A stretch of DNA of 64,000 nucleotides from Erwinia billingiae Eb661 (GTDB taxonomy: Bacteria > Pseudomonadota > Gammaproteobacteria > Enterobacterales > Enterobacteriaceae): the NCBI RefSeq assembly GCF_000196615.1, contig NC_014306.1, positions 4,092,001 to 4,156,000 of the forward strand, written 5' to 3'. The position numbers and the translations under genes are program-made. This document shows positions 1 to 9,247 of this stretch, piece after piece. The notes beneath the pieces are model-generated. The model was not told the origin of the DNA. It ran no database searches and saw only the letters and a program-made list of their open reading frames with translations. Within the stretch, counting starts at the first letter, position 1. Each line of letters starts with the position of its first letter.

Positions 1-442
1 CCTGAAAGCGCGTCATGCGGCGGCGATAACCGGCCTGCCGGCGATTGCCGATGACTCCGGGCTGGCGGTCGATGCGCTGGGCGGCGCACCGGGCATTTAC
101 TCGGCGCGCTATGCCGGGGAAGACGCCAGCGATCGGCAGAACCTGCTGAAGCTGTTGGCGGCGCTGGAAAACGTGCCTGACGATAAGCGTCAGGCGCAGT
201 TCCATTGCGTGCTGGTTTATCTGCGCCACGCAGAAGACCCTACGCCACTGGTGTTTCATGGCAGCTGGCAGGGTGAAATCACCCGCAGCGCCGTGGGCGA
301 AGGCGGCTTCGGCTATGACCCGATCTTCTTTGTACCTAAGCTGGGTAAAACCGCCGGTGAGATGACCAAAGCCGAGAAGCACGCGGTTTCCCATCGTGGC
401 AAAGCCATGACGCTGCTGCTGGAAGCGATGCGCAATGCGTAA
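1..442 (+). CDS. rdgB: RdgB/HAM1 XTP/dITP pyrophosphatase, 3' part
   Basis: The reading frame is open from the left edge of the window, so the 5' part of the gene is missing. It encodes the C-terminal ~146 residues of the non-canonical purine NTP pyrophosphatase that hydrolyses XTP, dITP and ITP to monophosphates, keeping deaminated purines out of DNA and RNA. Visible family signatures are [12 protein letters not shown] near the start, [10 protein letters not shown], the [10 protein letters not shown] loop that recognises the base, and SHRGKA near the end. The last codons overlap the hemW start by 8 bases, the same arrangement as in E. coli, which implies translational coupling. Assignment is secure; only the N-terminus lies outside the window. 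Confidence 0.96.
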   Translation, partial: LKARHAAAITGLPAIADDSGLAVDALGGAPGIYSARYAGEDASDRQNLLKLLAALENVPDDKRQAQFHCVLVYLRHAEDPTPLVFHGSWQGEITRSAVGEGGFGYDPIFFVPKLGKTAGEMTKAEKHAVSHRGKAMTLLLEAMRNA

Positions 443-1583
443 GCTGCCGCCACTCAGTCTGTATATCCATATTCCCTGGTGCGTGCAGAAGTGCCCCTAC
501 TGCGACTTCAACTCGCACGCGCTGAAAGGGGATGTGCCGCACCAGGAGTATGTGCAGCACCTGCTGGCGGATCTGGATGCCGACCTTCACCTGACCTCCG
601 GGCGCGAAGTCAGCACCATTTTCATCGGCGGCGGCACGCCGAGTTTGTTAAGCAGTGAAGCCATGCAGATGTTGCTGGATGGCGTTCGCGCCCGCCTGCC
701 CCTTTCTGCCACGGCGGAAATCACCATGGAAGCCAATCCCGGTGCCGTGGAAGCAGACCGCTTCAGCGGCTACCAGCGCGCCGGAATCAACCGCATCTCA
801 ATCGGGGTGCAGAGTTTCAGCGCGCAGAAACTGGAGCGTTTGGGACGCATTCACGGCCCGGAAGAAGCAAAGCGCGCCGCTCAACTGGCAACAGATTTGA
901 ATCTGCGCAGCTTTAACCTCGATTTGATGCACGGTTTGCCGGATCAGTCCCTTGAAGAGGCGCTGGACGATTTACGCCAGGCGATTGCGCTGAACCCACC
1001 GCATCTGTCGTGGTATCAGCTGACTATCGAACCCAACACGCTGTTTGCCTCACGTCCGCCAAAACTGCCGGATGACGACGCGCTGTGGGATATCTTCGAA
1101 CAGGGCGATCGGCTGCTGACGGCGGCAGGTTACGTGCAGTACGAAACCTCGGCCTATGCCAAACCGGGTTATCGCTGTGAGCACAACCTCAACTACTGGC
1201 GCTTTGGTGACTACTTAGGGATTGGCTGTGGCGCACACGGCAAGCTGACCCAGAACGATGGCCGCATTATCCGCACCACCAAAACCCGTCATCCACGCGG
1301 GTTTATGGCCGGAAAATATCTCGACCGTCAGCAGGAGGTCAGCGACAGCGACAAGCCGTTCGAATTCTTTATGAACCGCTTCCGGTTGCTGGAAGCGGCG
1401 CCACGTGCCGAATATCCGCTGTATACCGGCCTGGATGAGTGCAGCATCCGCCCGCAAATCGATCGCGCCCTCAGCGAAGGCTATCTGACGGAAACGGCGG
1501 AAAGCTGGCAGGTGACGGAAAAAGGGAAGCTGTTCCTCAACTCGCTGCTTGAGCTGTTCCTTGCAGAAGAAGAGACGCCATAA
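435..1583 (+). CDS. hemW: HemW, radical SAM haem chaperone
   Basis: This is a 382-residue radical SAM protein of the HemW (formerly YggW, HemN-like) family. The CxxxCxxC motif that binds the 4Fe-4S cluster is at Cys16, Cys20 and Cys23, followed by the GGGTPS motif. HemW lacks the extra N-terminal region of true coproporphyrinogen dehydrogenases and is regarded as a haem-trafficking protein for respiratory enzymes rather than a HemN. Length matches E. coli HemW (378 aa). The ATG lies inside the end of rdgB, so the two are co-transcribed. A strong hairpin terminator follows directly. Confidence 0.96.
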   Translation: MRKLPPLSLYIHIPWCVQKCPYCDFNSHALKGDVPHQEYVQHLLADLDADLHLTSGREVSTIFIGGGTPSLLSSEAMQMLLDGVRARLPLSATAEITMEANPGAVEADRFSGYQRAGINRISIGVQSFSAQKLERLGRIHGPEEAKRAAQLATDLNLRSFNLDLMHGLPDQSLEEALDDLRQAIALNPPHLSWYQLTIEPNTLFASRPPKLPDDDALWDIFEQGDRLLTAAGYVQYETSAYAKPGYRCEHNLNYWRFGDYLGIGCGAHGKLTQNDGRIIRTTKTRHPRGFMAGKYLDRQQEVSDSDKPFEFFMNRFRLLEAAPRAEYPLYTGLDECSIRPQIDRALSEGYLTETAESWQVTEKGKLFLNSLLELFLAEEETP

Positions 1584-1587
1584 AAAC

Positions 1588-1621
1588 AAAACGCCTGATG
1601 AACTTCATCAGGCGTTTTTTT
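1588..1621. terminator. Bidirectional intrinsic terminator between hemW and yggN
   Basis: A near-perfect inverted repeat (arms AACGCCTGATGAA and TTCATCAGGCGTT) is flanked by A-rich sequence on the left and a T7 run on the right, so it can stop both hemW and the convergent yggN transcript. Confidence 0.9.
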
Positions 1622-1638
1622 ATCGTGCACGGTTGGGC

Positions 1639-2352
1639 TTACTTCAGGCCGGCAATCATCGCCTGGCGCTGATCTTCCAGCACCGTCACCCGGTTACAGA
1701 CTTCATGACCGAAGTTCTGGAAATCCTGCTCCTGCCCTTTCCACTCGTCCTGTAACGACTGCTGTAAACCGCCGAGATTGCCCATCAGCGCCTGCAGCGG
1801 ATTCCCGCCGTTACCGGCCTGCTTGCTGCCCATCTCGTTCAGGCTGTCCTGCACCACGCCGCCCATCGCACTCTGCACCAGCGCCTCGCCATCTTTGCGC
1901 ACCTGATCGATGGCCTGATGATGGAAGGTCAGCCCATCGCTGCGATGCTCAATAATCCGGTTCATCTGCTGTTTCAGCTGCGTATCCAGCGAGGTCAGAC
2001 GGTTACGCACGTTGCTGTCCTGCCCGAGCTTTTCAACAATCACTTTATCCAGCGCAACGCGGCCTTTTTCCAGACGCTGACGTGCACCCTGATCGATCCA
2101 CGGCAAATCACGACGTAATGCGGTCTGGTAATCAATCGCTTTCTGGCGCGTGGCGGTGTCAACCGTGGCCGCTTTGCCGTTTTGCTGCACGTCGCCGGTT
2201 GGGGTGATCACCAGATTGCCGCTGGCACCCACCACCTGCACAGTCTGCGGGGAGATCACGATGTCATCCTGGGGTTTCACGCTACATTGATAGTCAGCCT
2301 GAGCCTGACCCGCTGCCAGCAACAGCGCTGCCACCATCATCGCTTTACGCAT
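1639..2352 (-). CDS. yggN: YggN family (DUF2884) periplasmic protein
   Basis: A 237-residue secreted protein of the DUF2884/YggN family, whose function is not established. I chose the ATG at 2352 because a good Shine-Dalgarno (AGGAG, 8 bases upstream) precedes it and because MRKAMMVAALLLAAGQAQA is a clear signal peptide with an AXA cleavage site; a longer reading would place ten residues ahead of the signal. After cleavage the mature protein is rich in Gln, Lys and Asp and reads mostly helical, with DTQLKQQMNRII in the middle. Its position between hemW and yggL is the E. coli position. It is convergent with hemW and shares its terminator. Confidence 0.9.
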   Translation of the reverse strand: MRKAMMVAALLLAAGQAQADYQCSVKPQDDIVISPQTVQVVGASGNLVITPTGDVQQNGKAATVDTATRQKAIDYQTALRRDLPWIDQGARQRLEKGRVALDKVIVEKLGQDSNVRNRLTSLDTQLKQQMNRIIEHRSDGLTFHHQAIDQVRKDGEALVQSAMGGVVQDSLNEMGSKQAGNGGNPLQALMGNLGGLQQSLQDEWKGQEQDFQNFGHEVCNRVTVLEDQRQAMIAGLK

Positions 2353-2367
2353 TTTGCATTCTCCTGA

Positions 2368-2394
2368 GAAAGAAAAGGCCACGCATGCGTGGCC
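2368..2394 (-). terminator. Terminator of trmB-yggL
   Basis: On the minus strand the 18-base perfect palindrome GGCCACGCATGCGTGGCC is followed by TTTTCTTT. It lies 56 bases after the yggL stop and just upstream of the yggN ribosome-binding site, so it insulates yggN from the trmB-yggL transcript. Confidence 0.85.
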
Positions 2395-2449
2395 CCAACA
2401 AACATCCGTTTATCCCGACATCCTTTCAGATGCGACGAGGGATACTGAC

Positions 2450-2776
2450 TTAGTCCCACCAGACATCGAAAAGTTCGGTGACCTGAATGTTGTTCAGTTT
2501 ACGTTCTTCCAGCCATTTGCGCACCAGCTCGCGGTGCTCATCGGTGCATTTGCCGGTCTGCTGCAGGCAAATCAAACCTTCCCAGTGCAGGTAGCCGCTG
2601 CCATCAAAGGCCAGGCCGTTCGGGTCGATCACTTCTTCGATCAGCGCATCAACACTTTTGTCGATGGTCTCTTCGCTGGTGCCTTCCGGGAAGGAGAAAC
2701 CAATTGAGAAACCTAATTCCTGAAACTCATCGATATGCATTTTCTTGCGTAAGCGACGACTGCGTTGGGTAGCCAT
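2450..2776 (-). CDS. yggL: YggL family 50S ribosome-binding protein
   Basis: A 108-residue DUF469/YggL protein with the conserved basic N-terminus (ATQRSRRLRKKMH), then EFQELGFSIGF and a central LIEEVIDPNGLAF block. The E. coli homologue has the same length and has been found associated with the large ribosomal subunit; its precise role is uncertain. The start codon shares one base with the trmB stop (TAATG), so it is translationally coupled to trmB. Confidence 0.94.
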   Translation of the reverse strand: MATQRSRRLRKKMHIDEFQELGFSIGFSFPEGTSEETIDKSVDALIEEVIDPNGLAFDGSGYLHWEGLICLQQTGKCTDEHRELVRKWLEERKLNNIQVTELFDVWWD

Positions 2777-3495
2777 TATTTAATCCTCTCAAACATCAGA
2801 TCCCAAACACCGTGACCAAGACGCTGGCCACGCTGTTCAAATTTCGTTAACGGACGCGACTCTGGGCGCGGCACGTAGTCTTGTGTTTCTGACTGGTTTT
2901 TATAGCCAGCAATGCTGTTCATCACTTCCAGCATGTGCTCGGCATAGGCTTCCCAGTCGGTAGCCATATGGAACACGCCGCCCAGCTTCAGCTTGCGCAT
3001 CACCAGCTCGGCAAACGGGGCCTGCACGATACGGCGTTTGTTATGACGCGCTTTGTGCCACGGGTCCGGGAAGAACAGCTGCACCATACGCAGCGAATTA
3101 TCCGGGATCATCTTCTCTAACACGTCGACCGCATCGTGGCACATCACGCGCAGATTCTCCACGCCGGCTTCCTGCGCGCTGCTCAGGCAAGCGCCGACGC
3201 CGGGTGAATGCACTTCAATTCCGAGGAAGTCCTGCGCCGGATTATTCTGCGCCATGGTGACCAGAGAAGCCCCCATGCCGAAACCGATCTCCAGCACCAC
3301 CGGTGATTCACGGCCAAATAAGCTGACCAGATCAACAGGTTCAGGCTGATACTCAACACCCATTACCGGCCAGTAATTGTCCAGCGCGTGCTGCTGGCCT
3401 TTCGTCAGACGACCCTGACGACGAACGAAGCTGCGAATACGGCGCATTGGGCGACCGTTCTCATCAAACTCCGGGGAAATGACATCACTCTTCAT
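2776..3495 (-). CDS. trmB: TrmB, tRNA (guanine-N7)-methyltransferase
   Basis: This 239-residue enzyme methylates G46 in the tRNA variable loop using S-adenosylmethionine. The SAM-binding glycine motif [12 protein letters not shown] follows the [12 protein letters not shown]-terminal segment, and the TrmB signature [16 protein letters not shown] is present with the catalytic Asp region. The C-terminal [17 protein letters not shown] is also typical. Length equals E. coli TrmB (239 aa). It forms a two-gene operon with yggL and is divergent from mutY, with 151 bases between the two starts for both promoters. Confidence 0.97.
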   Translation of the reverse strand: MKSDVISPEFDENGRPMRRIRSFVRRQGRLTKGQQHALDNYWPVMGVEYQPEPVDLVSLFGRESPVVLEIGFGMGASLVTMAQNNPAQDFLGIEVHSPGVGACLSSAQEAGVENLRVMCHDAVDVLEKMIPDNSLRMVQLFFPDPWHKARHNKRRIVQAPFAELVMRKLKLGGVFHMATDWEAYAEHMLEVMNSIAGYKNQSETQDYVPRPESRPLTKFEQRGQRLGHGVWDLMFERIK

Positions 3496-3646
3496 ATTTC
3501 TGCCTGCTGGTCTGCAATCTCTGGAAAGGGGGCATTATGCAAAGTTACAGCGGTTAAGCAAGCCCCGGTAACTTCCGGTTTACAGCATAGTTGGTCTGTG
3601 CTGGAATCCCAGCCTGATTTTCACTTATCCAGGATATTTCTCTGAC

Positions 3647-4735
3647 ATGATGCAAGCGCCGCAGTTCTCACGGCAGGTACTGGAGTGGTATCAGCGCTTT
3701 GGCCGCAAAACTCTGCCCTGGCAGCTGGAAAAAACGCCGTATAAAGTCTGGCTTTCGGAAGTGATGCTGCAACAAACGCAGGTCGCGACGGTTATCCCTT
3801 ATTTCGAACGCTTTATGGCGCGCTTCCCTGAAATCAGCGATTTAGCCAACGCCCCGCTGGATGAAGTTCTGCATTTATGGACCGGCCTCGGTTACTACGC
3901 CCGCGCGCGCAATCTGCATAAAGCGGCGAAAACGGTGGCGGAGAAGCACAACGGCATTTTCCCGCAGACCTTTGACGAGGTGATGGATTTGCCCGGCGTC
4001 GGCCGGTCGACGGCGGGCGCGGTCCTCTCTTTATCTCTCGGGCAGCATTATCCGATCCTCGACGGCAACGTTAAGCGCGTGTTGGCCCGCTGCTATGCCG
4101 TCTCCGGCTGGCCGGGCAAAAAAGAGGTCGAGAAGCGTCTCTGGGAGATCAGCGAAGAGGTCACGCCGGCAGAAGGCGTCAGCCAGTTTAATCAGGCGAT
4201 GATGGATTTAGGGGCGATGGTCTGTACCCGCTCAAAACCTAAATGCGAAATCTGCCCGCTGAATCTGGGCTGCATCGCCTATGCCAACGGCAGCTGGGCC
4301 AGTTACCCCGGCAAAAAGCCAAAACAGACGCTGCCGGTGCGCACCGGCTGGCTGTTGATGATGCAGCAGGATCAGGAAGTCTGGCTGGAACAGCGCCCGC
4401 CGGTCGGCCTGTGGGGCGGGCTGTTCTGTTTCCCGCAGTTTGCTACCCTGCCCGAGTTGCAACAGTGGCTGAGCGACAAACGCATTGATGGCGCAACGCT
4501 GAAACAGAGCATCGCGTTTCGTCACACCTTTAGCCATTTCCACCTGGATATTGTGCCAATGTGGCTGGAACTGCCTCCGGCAGGCGCGGTAATGGATGAA
4601 GGCGCTGGTCTCTGGTATAACTTAGCGCAGCCACAGTCCGTTGGGCTGGCCGCGCCGGTGGATCGCCTGTTACAACAGCTGCGTCAGCCACAACAGAAAG
4701 CGCTGAACATCCGCGCGACAGAAGAGGAAGAGTAA
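3647..4735 (+). CDS. mutY: MutY, adenine DNA glycosylase
   Basis: A 362-residue base-excision repair glycosylase that removes adenine mispaired with 8-oxoguanine or G. The helix-hairpin-helix [14 protein letters not shown] and the catalytic-Asp region [12 protein letters not shown] are intact, followed by the 4Fe-4S motif Cys-x6-Cys-x2-Cys-x5-Cys ([18 protein letters not shown]). The C-terminal NUDIX-like domain that recognises 8-oxoG ends with the [12 protein letters not shown] block. Two ATGs are adjacent; E. coli aligns with the second (3650). The stop overlaps the yggX start by one base (TAATG), the conserved mutY-yggX operon. Confidence 0.97.
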   Translation: MMQAPQFSRQVLEWYQRFGRKTLPWQLEKTPYKVWLSEVMLQQTQVATVIPYFERFMARFPEISDLANAPLDEVLHLWTGLGYYARARNLHKAAKTVAEKHNGIFPQTFDEVMDLPGVGRSTAGAVLSLSLGQHYPILDGNVKRVLARCYAVSGWPGKKEVEKRLWEISEEVTPAEGVSQFNQAMMDLGAMVCTRSKPKCEICPLNLGCIAYANGSWASYPGKKPKQTLPVRTGWLLMMQQDQEVWLEQRPPVGLWGGLFCFPQFATLPELQQWLSDKRIDGATLKQSIAFRHTFSHFHLDIVPMWLELPPAGAVMDEGAGLWYNLAQPQSVGLAAPVDRLLQQLRQPQQKALNIRATEEEE

Positions 4736-5007
4736 TGAGCCGAATGATTTTTTGCACGTTCCTGCAACGTGACGCCGAAGGGCAGGATTTCCAGCTGTAT
4801 CCGGGTGAGACGGGCAAACGTATCTATAATGAGATTTCGAAAGAAGCCTGGTCACAGTGGATGAGCAAACAAACCATGCTGATCAACGAGAAGAAGCTCA
4901 GCATGATGAACCCCGACGATCGTAAGCAGCTTGAACAGGAGATGATCAAATTCCTGTTTGAAGGGCATGAGGTCCATATCGAAGGTTACACCCCGCCAGA
5001 AGAATAA
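4735..5007 (+). CDS. yggX: YggX, oxidative damage/Fe(2+)-trafficking protein
   Basis: A 90-residue small cytoplasmic protein of the YggX family, which helps protect Fe-S clusters from oxidation and is under redox (SoxRS-type) control in Salmonella and E. coli. Start [16 protein letters not shown] contains the single conserved Cys7, and the body carries [13 protein letters not shown] and [10 protein letters not shown], which are near-invariant in the family. Coupled to mutY by a one-base overlap. A GC-rich hairpin (5013-5032) lies right after the stop, before mltC. Confidence 0.96.
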   Translation: MSRMIFCTFLQRDAEGQDFQLYPGETGKRIYNEISKEAWSQWMSKQTMLINEKKLSMMNPDDRKQLEQEMIKFLFEGHEVHIEGYTPPEE

Positions 5008-5012
5008 TCGTT

Positions 5013-5032
5013 GGGCCTCACAGATGAGGCCC
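5013..5032 (+). terminator. Hairpin between yggX and mltC (possible attenuator)
   Basis: Arms GGGCCTC and GAGGCCC with a six-base loop sit 6 bases after the yggX stop. No proper T-tract follows (TCTCAATG), so it more likely stabilises or attenuates the transcript than terminates it fully. Confidence 0.4.
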
Positions 5033-5058
5033 TCTCAATGTGGGCGAAGCACGACAAG

Positions 5059-6139
5059 ATGAATAAGAAACTACTTAGTTTGCTGGTAATAGCGCCGCTG
5101 CTGATTTCCTGCTCAGGCAACAAAAAAGCCGGCTTTCCACGAAGAGTGGGTTAAAGACACCAACGGATTCGATATTCTGATGGGACAGTTTGCCCATAAC
5201 ATCGAGAATATCTGGGGCATCAACGAAGTGCTGATCGCCGGCCCCAAAGACTACGTGAAGTACAGCGATCAATATTACACCCGCAGCCACATCAACTTTG
5301 AGTCGGGATCGATCACCATCGAGACCATTGCCGGGACCGATCCGATGACCAGCCTGCGTCAGGCGATCATCACTACCCTGTTGATCGGTAACGATCCGGG
5401 GAATGTCGACCTGTACTCGGATGCCAATGATATTAAGCTTGGTACCGAGCCGCTGCTTTACGGCCAGGTGCTGGATAACACCGGACAGGCGATCCGCTGG
5501 CAAGGCCGTGCGGCCACCTTCGCGGACTATCTGATCCAGAACAAGCTGCAGCGCCGCACCTCCGGGCTGCATGTGATCTACTCGATCACCATTCCGATGG
5601 TGCCAAACCATCTGGATAAGCGTGCCCATAAATACCTGCCGATGGTGCGCGAAGCCTCCGCGAAGTATGGCGTCGATCAGTCGTTGATCCTGGCGATTAT
5701 GCAGATTGAATCGAGCTTTAACCCGTATGCGGTCAGTAATGCCGACGCGCTGGGATTGATGCAGGTGGTGCAGCACACCGCCGGGGTTGACGTGTTCCGC
5801 ATGAAGGGCAAATGGGGTAAACCGAGCCGCAGCTATCTGCTGGATCCGGAAAACAACATTGATGCCGGTACCGCCTATCTGTCGATCCTGCAGGGCAGCT
5901 ATCTGGCCGGGATCACCAACCCAACCTCGCGGCGTTATGCGGTGATCACTGCCTATAACGGTGGCGCGGGCAGCGTGTTGAAAGTGTTCTCCAGCGATAA
6001 AACGCGGGCGTTTAACACCATCAACAATCTGTCGCCAGCCGAGGTGTATCAGACGCTGACCACCAATCATCCGTCGGCGGAATCCCGTCGTTATCTGTAT
6101 AAAGTGAGCAGCGCGCAGAAGAGCTACCACTCGTACTGA
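5059..6139 (+). pseudogene. mltC: mltC, membrane-bound lytic transglycosylase C, frameshifted in an A6 tract
   Basis: MltC is an outer-membrane lipoprotein that cleaves peptidoglycan glycan strands to 1,6-anhydromuropeptides. Translation from ATG 5059 gives a proper lipoprotein signal ([18 protein letters not shown], lipobox Cys18) but stops at a TAA after ~32 codons. The rest of MltC continues in the next frame to 6139 without interruption: [16 protein letters not shown], the SLT catalytic segment [15 protein letters not shown], then LGLMQVV and [12 protein letters not shown]. Removing one A from the A6 run at 5122-5127 restores [14 protein letters not shown], close to other MltC proteins. 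So this is a +1 insertion in a homopolymer: a real mutation, an assembly error, or a site corrected by polymerase slippage. Gene order is as in E. coli. Confidence 0.85.
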
Positions 6140-6148
6140 TAGTGAGGC

Positions 6149-6184
6149 AAAAAAAGGGCAGCTCCGTAAGGGCTGCCCTTTTTT
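6149..6184. terminator. Bidirectional terminator after mltC
   Basis: Arms AAAAAGGGCAGC and GCTGCCCTTTTTT around a short loop. A-rich and T-rich flanks allow it to serve both mltC (plus) and the convergent PEP-hydrolase-family gene (minus). Confidence 0.9.
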
Positions 6185-6214
6185 ATGGTTGATACGCCCT
6201 GCTGTGGGCAAAAA

Positions 6215-7042
6215 TTAACGGCTGATATTTTTGAATTGTTTTGTGGTGTCGGTCAGTGCGGTTTCGGTTGGCAGACGCTCCATTGAGCTGGCCCCGTAAA
6301 AACCGTCGCACTGCGGGCAGTTATCCAGAATGTACTGGGCATCTTCCGGGCTGGAAATCGGCCCGCCGTGGCACAGCACAATCACGTTTTCCCGCACGCT
6401 TTTCGCCGCCGTGGCCCACTGATTAATCAGCGGCACGCAATCCGCTAACTTCAGCGCGGTTTCTGCGCCAATATTCCCACCGGTGGTCAGCCCCATATGC
6501 GGCACGATAATATCGGCACCGGCTTCGGTCATGGCGATGGCATCGGCTTCGCTGAACACATACGGCGTGGTCAGCATCTCTTTCTGGTGCGCCAGACGGA
6601 TCATATCGACTTCCAGGCCGTAGCCCATGCCGGTCTCTTCCAGATTGGCGCGGAAGTTACCATCGATCAGCCCGACGGTCGGGAAGTTTTGCACGCCCGA
6701 AAAGCCCAACGCTTTCAGCTCGTCCAGAAAACGATCGAACTGGCAGAACGGATCGGTGCCGTTGACGCCGGCCAGAACCGGGGTATTTTTCACCACCGGC
6801 AGCACTTCCTTCGCCATATCCACCACAATCTCATTGGCGTTACCGTAGGCCAGCAGTCCGGCCAGCGAACCGCGTCCTGCCATGCGATAACGGCCTGAGT
6901 TGTAAATGACGATAAGATCGATGCCGCCTGCCTCTTCGCATTTCGCAGAGAGGCCGGTGCCGGCACCGCCGCCGATAATCGGCTCGCGGCGGGCAATCAT
7001 CTGGTTAAATTTTGTCAGTATTTCCTGACGGGTAAAAGCCAT
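6215..7042 (-). CDS. Phosphoenolpyruvate hydrolase family TIM-barrel protein
   Basis: A 275-residue protein of the PEP_hydrolase family (PF09370-like, older name TIM-barrel signal transduction protein). Recognisable blocks are [20 protein letters not shown] at the N-terminus, [40 protein letters not shown] and [13 protein letters not shown] near the end. The specific substrate is unknown. It starts two bases after the stop of the Tm-1-like gene at 7045-8259, and the same two-gene pairing recurs in many bacteria and fungi (sometimes as one fusion), so the two probably act together. A TetR-family regulator is divergent from the pair. Confidence 0.88.
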   Translation of the reverse strand: MAFTRQEILTKFNQMIARREPIIGGGAGTGLSAKCEEAGGIDLIVIYNSGRYRMAGRGSLAGLLAYGNANEIVVDMAKEVLPVVKNTPVLAGVNGTDPFCQFDRFLDELKALGFSGVQNFPTVGLIDGNFRANLEETGMGYGLEVDMIRLAHQKEMLTTPYVFSEADAIAMTEAGADIIVPHMGLTTGGNIGAETALKLADCVPLINQWATAAKSVRENVIVLCHGGPISSPEDAQYILDNCPQCDGFYGASSMERLPTETALTDTTKQFKNISR

Positions 7043-7044
7043 TC

Positions 7045-8259
7045 TCAGTACTCCTTTGCCAGTTGGCGGAACTGCTCCACAGCAATCTGTGCAAATTCCC
7101 GGTCGTTAATGTTATAGGGTACGCGAAGTATTTTACGCTTTGCCGTCTGCACTAAACGGTCTTCCAGCGTGGTAATAAAGGCCCGATCGGCGTCCGGAGA
7201 CCAGAATGCCTGGCCTGGCGCATCCAGTGCCGAAAATCCGCCTTCCGGGATCAGGAACACAATTTTCCCCTGACACCGGTTCAACTTGTCGGCGATCCAG
7301 GTTGCCAGCGCCACATTCTCCTCAACCGTGGTGCGCATCAGCGTAACCTGCGCATTGTGATGATAGAAGAGACGGTCGGCATATTTTTCCGGCACGCTGT
7401 CGGCATGGCCGAAGTTGACCATATCCAGCGCACCGCAGGAGATCACGCAGGGCACCTCTGAGCTGGCCAGCGCATCAAAGCGGGTATCATCACAGGCCAG
7501 CACGCCACCAAACAGCAGGTCGCACACTTCAGTGGTGGTCAGATCGAGCAGGCCGGACAGCATATAGCTGGCGGTGAGTTTTTCCATCGCCATGCCGCCG
7601 CTGCCGGTGGCGTGGAACACCACGCAGTCATAGTCCTTTTCCAGCGCGGCGCTGACGTGCTGAATGCAGGGCGTGGTAACGCCGAACATGGTCAGCCCCA
7701 GCGCCGGATTTTCATTCGGATCCTCTTCAACGTCCCACAACACGGCACCCGCCACCTGGTGGGCGGCGTTGGCCAGCACCCGTCGGGAGATGCGGTTCAG
7801 GCCCGCCACATCGGTCACGGAATTCAGCATGGTGATATCGCTGGCGCCGACATAGCCGGAGACGTCGCCGGAGGCCATGGTAGAAACCATCACTTTCGGG
7901 ATGCCGATGGGCAGTGCCTGCATCGCCGGGGTGATCAGCGCCGTTCCGCCGGATCCGCCTAAACCAATCACGCCGAGAAGATCGCTTCTTTTGCTGAGGA
8001 AATTCTTAAATGCCAGCGCCATGGCATCAATGGCTCTGCCGCGGTCGCCGCAAAACACCGCGTTGCGTCCATCGGGATGGAAGTCGGCGATCAGTTCCGG
8101 GGGGAAATCCGCTTCAGAAGGCATAACTGGTTGAGTTGACAGATCAACTGTTAACACGTCTGCACCGGTTTTGGCGATGCAATCACTGACGTAAAACAGT
8201 TCCCTTCCTTTAGTATCTGCTGTAGCAACAGCGTAGATATAACCTGCGTTTATACTCAT
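7045..8259 (-). CDS. Tm-1-like ATP-binding / UPF0261 family protein
   Basis: A 404-residue UPF0261 family member, homologous to the ATP-binding N-terminal domain of the tomato Tm-1 resistance protein. The nucleotide-binding region is visible as [19 protein letters not shown], followed by [18 protein letters not shown] and the C-domain [14 protein letters not shown]. The start [18 protein letters not shown] gives the usual family N-terminus. The biochemical role in bacteria is not defined. It is the first gene of a two-gene operon with the PEP-hydrolase-family gene and is divergent from tetR, sharing the 8260-8545 promoter region. Confidence 0.88.
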   Translation of the reverse strand: MSINAGYIYAVATADTKGRELFYVSDCIAKTGADVLTVDLSTQPVMPSEADFPPELIADFHPDGRNAVFCGDRGRAIDAMALAFKNFLSKRSDLLGVIGLGGSGGTALITPAMQALPIGIPKVMVSTMASGDVSGYVGASDITMLNSVTDVAGLNRISRRVLANAAHQVAGAVLWDVEEDPNENPALGLTMFGVTTPCIQHVSAALEKDYDCVVFHATGSGGMAMEKLTASYMLSGLLDLTTTEVCDLLFGGVLACDDTRFDALASSEVPCVISCGALDMVNFGHADSVPEKYADRLFYHHNAQVTLMRTTVEENVALATWIADKLNRCQGKIVFLIPEGGFSALDAPGQAFWSPDADRAFITTLEDRLVQTAKRKILRVPYNINDREFAQIAVEQFRQLAKEY

Positions 8260-8318
8260 AGTCGTAACAACACCCTGTTATCAGACGAAATAAGAACTTG
8301 AAAAACCAGTAATAAAAA

Positions 8319-8335
8319 CGTACATAACCTGTACG
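8319..8335. promoter_or_regulatory. Candidate TetR operator palindrome
   Basis: The 6-5-6 perfect inverted repeat CGTACA-TAACC-TGTACG lies in the 286-base region between the divergent Tm-1-like and tetR-family genes, about 60 bases upstream of the former start. Palindromes of this size are typical TetR-family sites; binding is inferred. Confidence 0.45.
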
Positions 8336-8545
8336 CCTCATTATTTTCAAGGCCACGAGATTACAGTACCACCTTCATTATTGGTAAATCAATTGAATGA
8401 AATATGCGTCTCACAGAGATGTTTACTATGCTTACGGCTGAGGTCTGGCTTTTAGATTTGCCCCGAAGTCATCGCGATTTCTTCCGGGCATTATTCGTCA
8501 ATCGCTTGAATTTCAAGCCGAATTAATTGAACAAATGAGGTTATT

Positions 8546-9184
8546 GTGGAGCAAAGGGATTCCGCTGGGGTTATGACATTAACCGCTACAAGGGCAAGAA
8601 CACGACGCTTACTAATTGAAACTGCAATGAAGATGTTCGACAGTGGCGCCTTCCCGTCGATCACCGAAGTGGCTCAGGAAGCACAGCTTTCGCGGGCGAC
8701 TGCCTACCGTTATTTTCCCACTCAGAGCGCGCTGGTTTCGGCCATCGTGACTGAGACGCTCAGCCCGATCAAAAACTGGCGTCCGACTAAACAAGACACC
8801 GGCGACCGCATTGATGAGATGCTGGGATTTGCCTTCCCGCGCATGCTGGAGCATGAAGGCACGTTGCGTGCTGCCCTGCACCTTTCTCTGACGCAGTGGG
8901 CACAGTCACGCTCCAGCGAACGGCCTGAAAAAGAGAAGCTGATCAGGGGTAACCGCAAGGCGATGCTGCAGCATGTGGTTGAGCCGTTAAACCAGGAGAT
9001 GTCGCCGAAGATGGTGGAGCGCGTGGTTCAGTCGCTGTCGCTGGTGTACGGCTCGGAGATTTTTCTGGTGATGAAGGATATCTGGGGCTGCGATAACGTG
9101 CAGCTGGAAGATATTGGCAAGTGGATAGCCAAAGCGATCGTCCGTCAGGCGCGTGAAGATGAAAAAGCGCTGACGGCGGACTGA
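8546..9184 (+). CDS. TetR/AcrR family transcriptional regulator
   Basis: A 212-residue regulator. The TetR helix-turn-helix occupies roughly residues 17-62: RRLLIETAMKMFDSGAF, ITEVAQEAQLSRATAYRYFPTQSALV. The C-terminal ligand domain is not recognisable. The start is GTG, with GAGG five bases upstream; no in-frame ATG is as well placed. It is divergent from the Tm-1-like/PEP-hydrolase pair and most likely represses that operon, as indicated by the shared intergenic palindrome. A hairpin terminator shared with speC follows. Confidence 0.9.
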   Translation: MEQRDSAGVMTLTATRARTRRLLIETAMKMFDSGAFPSITEVAQEAQLSRATAYRYFPTQSALVSAIVTETLSPIKNWRPTKQDTGDRIDEMLGFAFPRMLEHEGTLRAALHLSLTQWAQSRSSERPEKEKLIRGNRKAMLQHVVEPLNQEMSPKMVERVVQSLSLVYGSEIFLVMKDIWGCDNVQLEDIGKWIAKAIVRQAREDEKALTAD

Positions 9185-9199
9185 GCTGCCGCAAAAGCA

Positions 9200-9223
9200 C
9201 AGGGGCCACAATCGCGGCCCCTG
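9200..9223. terminator. Hairpin between tetR-family gene and speC
   Basis: Perfect inverted repeat CAGGGGCC...GGCCCCTG with an eight-base loop sits between two convergent genes. It lacks a long T run, so efficiency is uncertain. Confidence 0.55.
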
Positions 9224-9247
9224 ATACTCACCTGTTACTGACCGCCG

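Noticed and set aside
5075..6211. 378-codon minus-strand frame across mltC
   Set aside because: It is antisense to an obvious MltC frame; composition is of the His/Gln/Arg-rich kind produced by reading GC-rich genes backwards.
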